Origin: Alteripontixanthobacter sp. | GTDB lineage: Bacteria > Pseudomonadota > Alphaproteobacteria > Sphingomonadales > Sphingomonadaceae | DNA length: 64,000 nucleotides | Reading direction: 5' to 3' | Assembly: GCA_039968605.1 (NCBI GenBank) | Contig: JBDVPM010000008.1 | Span: forward strand, 2,408,968-2,472,967 | Part shown: positions 60,317 to 64,000 of the stretch, one piece after another | Layout: every line of letters starts with the position of its first letter | Position numbering within the stretch: position 1 is the stretch's first letter | The notes under the pieces: model-generated | What the model was told of the DNA's origin: nothing | What the model saw: only the letters and a program-made list of their open reading frames with translations | The model's database searches: none | Made by a program: the position numbers and the translations under genes

Positions 60317-60846
60317 ACATCCCCACCGGGCCGGTCGATACAGAGGCGATGATCCGCGTGGATCAGGCGGGCGAATTTGGCGCGAACCGGATTTACGCCG
60401 GGCAGCTTGCCGTGATGGGCGACCGCGGCCCACATTCGGCGGAAATCCGCGCCATGGCGGAGCAGGAAGAGCGGCACCGCGAACAATTCGATGCGCTGAT
60501 GGCGCGGCGCGGCGTGCGCCCGACCGTGCTGCAGCCTTTATGGTCGGTCGCCGGATACGGCCTGGGTGCGATTACCGCGCTGATCGGTCCGGAAGCGGCG
60601 ATGGCCTGCACCGCCGCCGTGGAAACCGAGATCGACAAGCATTATTCTGACCAGCTCGACGCGCTCGAAGCATCGGGCACCGATCCCGAGCTGGCCGGAA
60701 TGATTGAGGATTTCCGCGAGGATGAGCGCGAGCACCGCGATGCGGCATTGGCCGCCGGGGCGGAAAAAGCGCCCGCCTATCAGCTGCTGTCGGGTGCGAT
60801 CCGGCTGGGCTGCCGCGCCGCTATCAAGCTGGCGGAGAAGGTATAA
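60313..60846 (+). CDS. coq7: Demethoxyubiquinone hydroxylase (Coq7)
   Basis: A 177-residue ferritin-like di-iron monooxygenase that performs the last hydroxylation in ubiquinone synthesis. Metal ligands are visible as VDQAGEFGANRIY, EQEERHREQFD (ExxH), ETEIDKHY and EDEREHRDAA (ExxH). The length is typical of bacterial Coq7. Its ATG overlaps the dsbB stop as ATGA, so the disulfide system and its electron acceptor are encoded together. Confidence 0.95.
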   Translation: MNIPTGPVDTEAMIRVDQAGEFGANRIYAGQLAVMGDRGPHSAEIRAMAEQEERHREQFDALMARRGVRPTVLQPLWSVAGYGLGAITALIGPEAAMACTAAVETEIDKHYSDQLDALEASGTDPELAGMIEDFREDEREHRDAALAAGAEKAPAYQLLSGAIRLGCRAAIKLAEKV

Positions 60847-60944
60847 TGGGCAGGTTCAATCGGGAACAATAGCTAGCGCCGGCTCGCTTCATAGGCGATT
60901 AAGGCCCATACGCGCCTAGTGAGACGACAATGGAAAGAAACATC

Positions 60945-61514
60945 ATGACCACTCGCCTGTTCGCCCCTGCAATGCTCGCCCTGCCGCTGCTATTCGCCGC
61001 ACCTGTGTCCGCGCAGGACGATGCGGGGGACAAGGTTAACATGGTGATCGTCTATGGCGACGATGGTTGCCCGCCCAGCACCAATGACGAGATCGTGGTG
61101 TGCGCGCGCAAGGCGGAAAACGAACGTTATCGCATTCCCGAAACGCTGCGCGCCAGCGATTCGCCGCAGAACACCGCCTGGGCCGAACGGGTGGAGAAAT
61201 TCGAAACCATCACCGCGACGGGCACCATGTCCTGTTCCCCCACCGGCGTGGGCGGGATTACCGGCTGCACCCAGCGGATGATCGATGCGGCCTATAAGGA
61301 TAGGCAGGAAAGCAGCGATGTACGCTTCGGCCAGCTGATCGAGGAAGCGCGGGCGGAACGTCTGTCCACCATTGATGCCGATGCCGCCGCTCAGCAGGAG
61401 CGTGTCGAACAGATCGAGCGCGAATATATGGAACGGCTGGCGGCCGAGCGCGAACAGCCGGTGGGCGATGAAGTGACCGAAGAAACGACGCTTCCTCCGC
61501 CGCCTTCGGAGTAA
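60945..61514 (+). CDS. Conserved periplasmic protein of unknown function
   Basis: A 189-residue exported protein. The signal peptide ends near VSAQDD; the mature part has GDDGCPPSTNDEIVVCARK with two Cys, RYRIPETLR, a CSPTGVGGITGCTQ segment with two more Cys, then a charged coiled-coil-like region and a Pro-rich end. The PSTNDEIVVCARK-type pattern recurs, in my experience, in sphingomonad exported proteins of unknown role. GGAAAG upstream supports the ATG at 60945 over one at 60930. Confidence 0.76.
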   Translation: MTTRLFAPAMLALPLLFAAPVSAQDDAGDKVNMVIVYGDDGCPPSTNDEIVVCARKAENERYRIPETLRASDSPQNTAWAERVEKFETITATGTMSCSPTGVGGITGCTQRMIDAAYKDRQESSDVRFGQLIEEARAERLSTIDADAAAQQERVEQIEREYMERLAAEREQPVGDEVTEETTLPPPPSE

Positions 61515-61538
61515 CGGCCCTCACCCGGGCAAACACGG

Positions 61539-62534
61539 TTAGGCGTGGTACGCCCGGAACCAGTCGACGAATTCGGGCACGCCCTGCTCTACCCTCATTT
61601 GCGGATCGTAGCCGAAATCGCGCTGCATGGCGGAGATATCGGCGGCGGTCCGGTGCACGTCGCCCGGCTGCATCGGCAGCATCTCAAGCTGTGCCTTGCG
61701 CCCGCAGGCATCCTCGATCAGGCCGATGACCTTCATCAGCTTTTCGGAGCGGTTGTTGCCGATATTGTAGAGCGCATGCGGCTTTACGCTGCCGCCGGGT
61801 TTGGCCTCGCCATCATCGGCGGGCGGTCCGTCAAGGCAGGCTGTCACGCCGTCCACGATATCCGAAATATGGGTGAAGTCGCGGTACATGTCGCCGTGAT
61901 TGAAGACCTCGATCGGTTCGCCGGCAAGGATTGCCCTGGTGAATAGCCACAGCATCATGTCCGGCCGACCCCACGGGCCATAGACGGTGAAAAAGCGTAA
62001 TCCGGTCAGGGGCAAGCGGAACAGATGCGCGTAGGTCTCGCTCATCAATTCATCGGCGCGCTTGGTCGCAGCGTAGAGCGAGACGGGGTGATCCACCCGG
62101 TCCTCTACACTGAAGGGAAACTTGTCGTTCCCGCCATAGACACTGGAGGAGCTGGCATAGACCATGTGGCGCACCTGCCGCTCGCGCGCCAGTTCCAGCA
62201 TGTTCACATGACCGGCCAGGTTCGAGCGGACATATGCCTGCGGATTGTCGAGCGAATAGCGTACGCCCGCTTGCGCGCCCAGATGGACGATCCGGTCGAT
62301 CTCGCTGCCATCCAGCGCAGCCATCAGCGCATCGTTATCGGCGAAATCCAGCTGGTGGAAGGCGAACCGATCGCCGCCCGATTCGCGCAGCCGCGCCAGC
62401 CGGTCTTCCTTCAGCGAGACCTGGTAATAAGCGTTGAGATCGTCGATCCCGATCACCTGGTCGCCGCGCGCCAGCAGCCGCTGCGCCAATGCAGCGCCGA
62501 TGAAGCCGGCCGCCCCTGTTATCAATATCGCCAT
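61539..62534 (-). CDS. NAD-dependent nucleotide-sugar epimerase (UDP-glucuronate 4-epimerase-like)
   Basis: A 331-residue short-chain dehydrogenase/reductase of the extended type. It has the Rossmann motif ITGAAGFIGAALA, then HLGAQAGVRYSLDNPQAYVRSNL, the catalytic SSVYGG and SLYAATKRADE (YxxxK), and LRFFTVYGPWGRPDM. These are typical of bacterial UDP-glucuronate/UDP-glucose 4-epimerases. It may supply galacturonate for glycosphingolipid, capsule or exopolysaccharide. No glycosyltransferase genes are adjacent. Confidence 0.92.
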   Translation of the reverse strand: MAILITGAAGFIGAALAQRLLARGDQVIGIDDLNAYYQVSLKEDRLARLRESGGDRFAFHQLDFADNDALMAALDGSEIDRIVHLGAQAGVRYSLDNPQAYVRSNLAGHVNMLELARERQVRHMVYASSSSVYGGNDKFPFSVEDRVDHPVSLYAATKRADELMSETYAHLFRLPLTGLRFFTVYGPWGRPDMMLWLFTRAILAGEPIEVFNHGDMYRDFTHISDIVDGVTACLDGPPADDGEAKPGGSVKPHALYNIGNNRSEKLMKVIGLIEDACGRKAQLEMLPMQPGDVHRTAADISAMQRDFGYDPQMRVEQGVPEFVDWFRAYHA

Positions 62535-62581
62535 GGCAGCGCCCCTAGCCTCGCGCCCTTAAGATCGCGTCACTCGCCGCC

Positions 62582-63409
62582 CTAATTATCGAGCGCGATA
62601 TCGGGCGCGTCTTCCTGCTTCATGCCTACCACGTGATAGCCGCCATCGACATGGTGCACCTCGCCGGTGACTCCGCTGGACAGGTCCGACAGCAAATACA
62701 GTCCCGCCCCGCCGACATCGTCGATAGTGACATTGCGCCGCAGCGGCGAATTAAGCTCGTTCCATTTGAGGATATAGCGGAAATCGCCGATCCCGCTGGC
62801 TGCCAGCGTCTTGATCGGACCGGCGCTGAGCGCGTTGACGCGGATATTGTCCGGACCCAGATCGTTGGCGAGATATTGCACGCTGGTTTCCAGCGCCGCC
62901 TTGGCCACGCCCATCACATTGTAATGCGGGATGACCTTTTCCGCGCCGTAATAGGTCAGCGTCAGGATACTGCCGCCTCCCGAGCCGTCCTCGGCCTTGG
63001 GCGGCATCATCTTCGCAGCGCGCTGGGCCACGGCGACCAGCGAGAAAGCCGAGATATTCATCGTCATCAGGAAATTTTCGAGGCTGGTATCGACATATTT
63101 GCCGCGCAGCTCGCTCTTGTCCGAAAAACCGATCGCGTGGACCACGAAATCCAGGGTGTCCCAGCGCGATTGCAGGGTCTCGAATGCCGCATCCAGATTG
63201 ACCATGTCCGATACGTCGCATTCGATCAGGAAATCGCTGCCAAGCTTTTCCGCCAGCGGCGCAACCCGCTTCTTCAGCGCCTCGCCCTGATAGGAGAACG
63301 CCAGCTGCGCCCCGTGATCGGCCAGTTGCTGGGCGATGCCCCAGGCCAGCGACTTGTCGTTCGCCAGGCCCATGATCAGCCCGCGCTTGCCCTTCATCAG
63401 ACCGTCCAT
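62582..63409 (-). CDS. fabI: Enoyl-[acyl-carrier-protein] reductase (NADH)
   Basis: A 275-residue FabI, which completes each cycle of fatty-acid elongation. It has the start GKRGLIMGLANDKSLAWGIAQ, the HAIGFSDKSELRGKY loop, the catalytic Tyr and Lys in LTYYGAEKVIPHYNVMGVAKAALE, and SAGPIKTLAASGI. Length is slightly longer than E. coli FabI owing to the C-terminal tail. An ATG 12 bases later is an alternative start. The BrkB-family gene is four bases upstream, so they may share a transcript. Confidence 0.96.
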   Translation of the reverse strand: MDGLMKGKRGLIMGLANDKSLAWGIAQQLADHGAQLAFSYQGEALKKRVAPLAEKLGSDFLIECDVSDMVNLDAAFETLQSRWDTLDFVVHAIGFSDKSELRGKYVDTSLENFLMTMNISAFSLVAVAQRAAKMMPPKAEDGSGGGSILTLTYYGAEKVIPHYNVMGVAKAALETSVQYLANDLGPDNIRVNALSAGPIKTLAASGIGDFRYILKWNELNSPLRRNVTIDDVGGAGLYLLSDLSSGVTGEVHHVDGGYHVVGMKQEDAPDIALDN

Positions 63410-63413
63410 CGGT

Positions 63414-64000
63414 TCACTCCTCTAAGCTTTCAACTTCGGCATCGGTATCGGCGGCATCGGTATCGGCGGCATCCGCTTCGGCGGTGGCGGCCTCCTCCTC
63501 GGGCGTTTCGGCCAGTGCCGCGTTCAGCTCCGCTCCGATCACCACACCTAGCCCGATCAGCCAGAAGAAAAACAGGGCGATCATCATGCCTGCCAGGCTG
63601 CCATAGGTCAGATCGTAGGAAAAAACATTGCGCATGACCGGCGGCAGCGCGATCGTCACGCCGACCCACCACCCGGTCACGGCCAGCGCGCCGGGCCATT
63701 TGGGATAGCGGCGCGCACGGTATTTATGCGGCGTCAGCGTGTAGAACAGCAGATAGATCGAACCGAACAACCCCAGCGCAGGGATGATCCGCCCCAGTTC
63801 GAAATAGGTCAGAACATTCTCGAATTGCGGGATATACGCCTCGATCAATTCCTGCGCCGCGCCGATCATCACCTGTGCCAGCAGGCTGATCATCAGCAGC
63901 AGCACGGCCAGGATGATGATGCCCGCCGAAAGGATGCGGTACCGCCAAAAGGCCAGCGTGGCCTCGGTCCCATAGGCTCGGCGCAAAATGTCGCGGATCG
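63414..64000 (-). CDS. YihY/BrkB-family membrane protein (partial, cut by window edge)
   Basis: The C-terminal part, about 195 residues, of a YihY/virulence factor BrkB protein; the frame is open through the right edge, so the N-terminus lies outside the window. Visible are hydrophobic helices (ILSAGIIILAVLLLMISLLAQVMIGA, IIPALGLFGSIYLLFYTL, VTGWWVGVTIALP, and GSLAGMMIALFFFWLIGLGVVIGAELNAAL, the family hallmark). The last 30 residues are acidic and contain a duplicated ADTDA. Function of the family is unsettled. Confidence 0.88.
   Translation of the reverse strand, partial: IRDILRRAYGTEATLAFWRYRILSAGIIILAVLLLMISLLAQVMIGAAQELIEAYIPQFENVLTYFELGRIIPALGLFGSIYLLFYTLTPHKYRARRYPKWPGALAVTGWWVGVTIALPPVMRNVFSYDLTYGSLAGMMIALFFFWLIGLGVVIGAELNAALAETPEEEAATAEADAADTDAADTDAEVESLEE
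63441..63470. repeat. Two tandem copies of a 15-bp repeat
   Basis: ATCGGTATCGGCGGC occurs twice in a row, at 63441-63455 and 63456-63470, within the BrkB-family gene. It encodes a doubled ADTDA in the acidic tail and is a likely site of copy-number variation. Confidence 0.9.

Noticed and set aside
1-64000. Mobile elements, CRISPR arrays, tRNA or rRNA genes
   Set aside because: No transposase, integrase, terminal inverted repeat, spaced repeat array or tRNA-like cloverleaf was noticed in the coding regions or gaps; a tRNAscan or CRISPR finder run would settle it.

Overview
The window is a continuous, densely coded, GC-rich stretch of a bacterial chromosome. It most likely comes from an alphaproteobacterium of the order Sphingomonadales, probably an Erythrobacteraceae-like genus. 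This is inferred from family content, not from a database search: a PopZ-type polar organizer, an MmcB-type CtrA-regulon repair protein, an UrcA-family protein, a single-subunit Coq7 hydroxylase, heme A synthase, a DUF2093 protein, two LytS/LytTR pairs and a SUF operon led by an Rrf2 regulator. I saw no rRNA, tRNA, CRISPR array, insertion sequence, integrase or phage gene. Apart from one SUF-operon cargo gene, the region looks like core genome.

Layout. 0-9 kb: exonuclease III, ErpA, CBS protein, ferredoxin-like protein and S9 peptidase, PopZ, a degenerate PIMT coupled to TolC, and class I fumarase. 9-13.9 kb: first LytS/LytTR pair, UrcA protein, lipid kinase and metallophosphoesterase. 13.9-17.8 kb (minus): pyrE, rpsI-rplM, and heme A synthase translationally coupled to an unknown Tat-exported protein. 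17.9-20 kb: a MerC-like membrane protein behind a Zur-box-like operator, and a ThiS-ThiG fusion. 20-25 kb (minus): acyl-CoA ligase behind a PsrA-like palindrome, gamma-glutamyltransferase and pyrD. 24.9-27 kb: an orphan terminator suggesting a small RNA, and a DUF885 lipoprotein. 27-34 kb: the SUF operon (regulator, sufB, cargo lipoprotein, DUF559, sufC, sufD, sufS, sufT, sufA).

34-42 kb: EI24 protein, adenosine kinase, yaaA, and purD and xseA with overlapping divergent start codons, then DUF2093, M23 peptidase and a phytase/esterase-like protein. 42-47.8 kb: rpmB, small acidic lipoprotein, tadA, RNase T2, nadC, second LytS/LytTR pair and a MIOX/PhnZ-like HD protein. 47.8-56.6 kb (minus): an envelope-maintenance operon (App1 phosphatase, alpha/beta hydrolase, BepA-like M48, DsbA, second M48), an acidic PAS protein, DUF2141, fatty acid hydroxylase and MmcB. 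56.6-61.5 kb (plus): rlmH, EnvC-like activator, CtpA, DsbB, Coq7 and a conserved periplasmic protein. 61.5-64 kb (minus): nucleotide-sugar epimerase, fabI and a truncated BrkB-family gene.

Functional themes are Fe-S biogenesis (SUF genes, ErpA, with fumarase as a likely client), envelope and disulfide quality control (DsbA, DsbB, M48, M23, EnvC, CtpA, TolC), and nucleotide or cofactor synthesis (pyrE, pyrD, purD, adenosine kinase, nadC, thiSG, coq7, ctaA). The most interesting non-coding signals are the Zur-like operator, the PsrA-like palindrome, the SUF operator, the candidate small RNA and the CATG overlap at purD/xseA.
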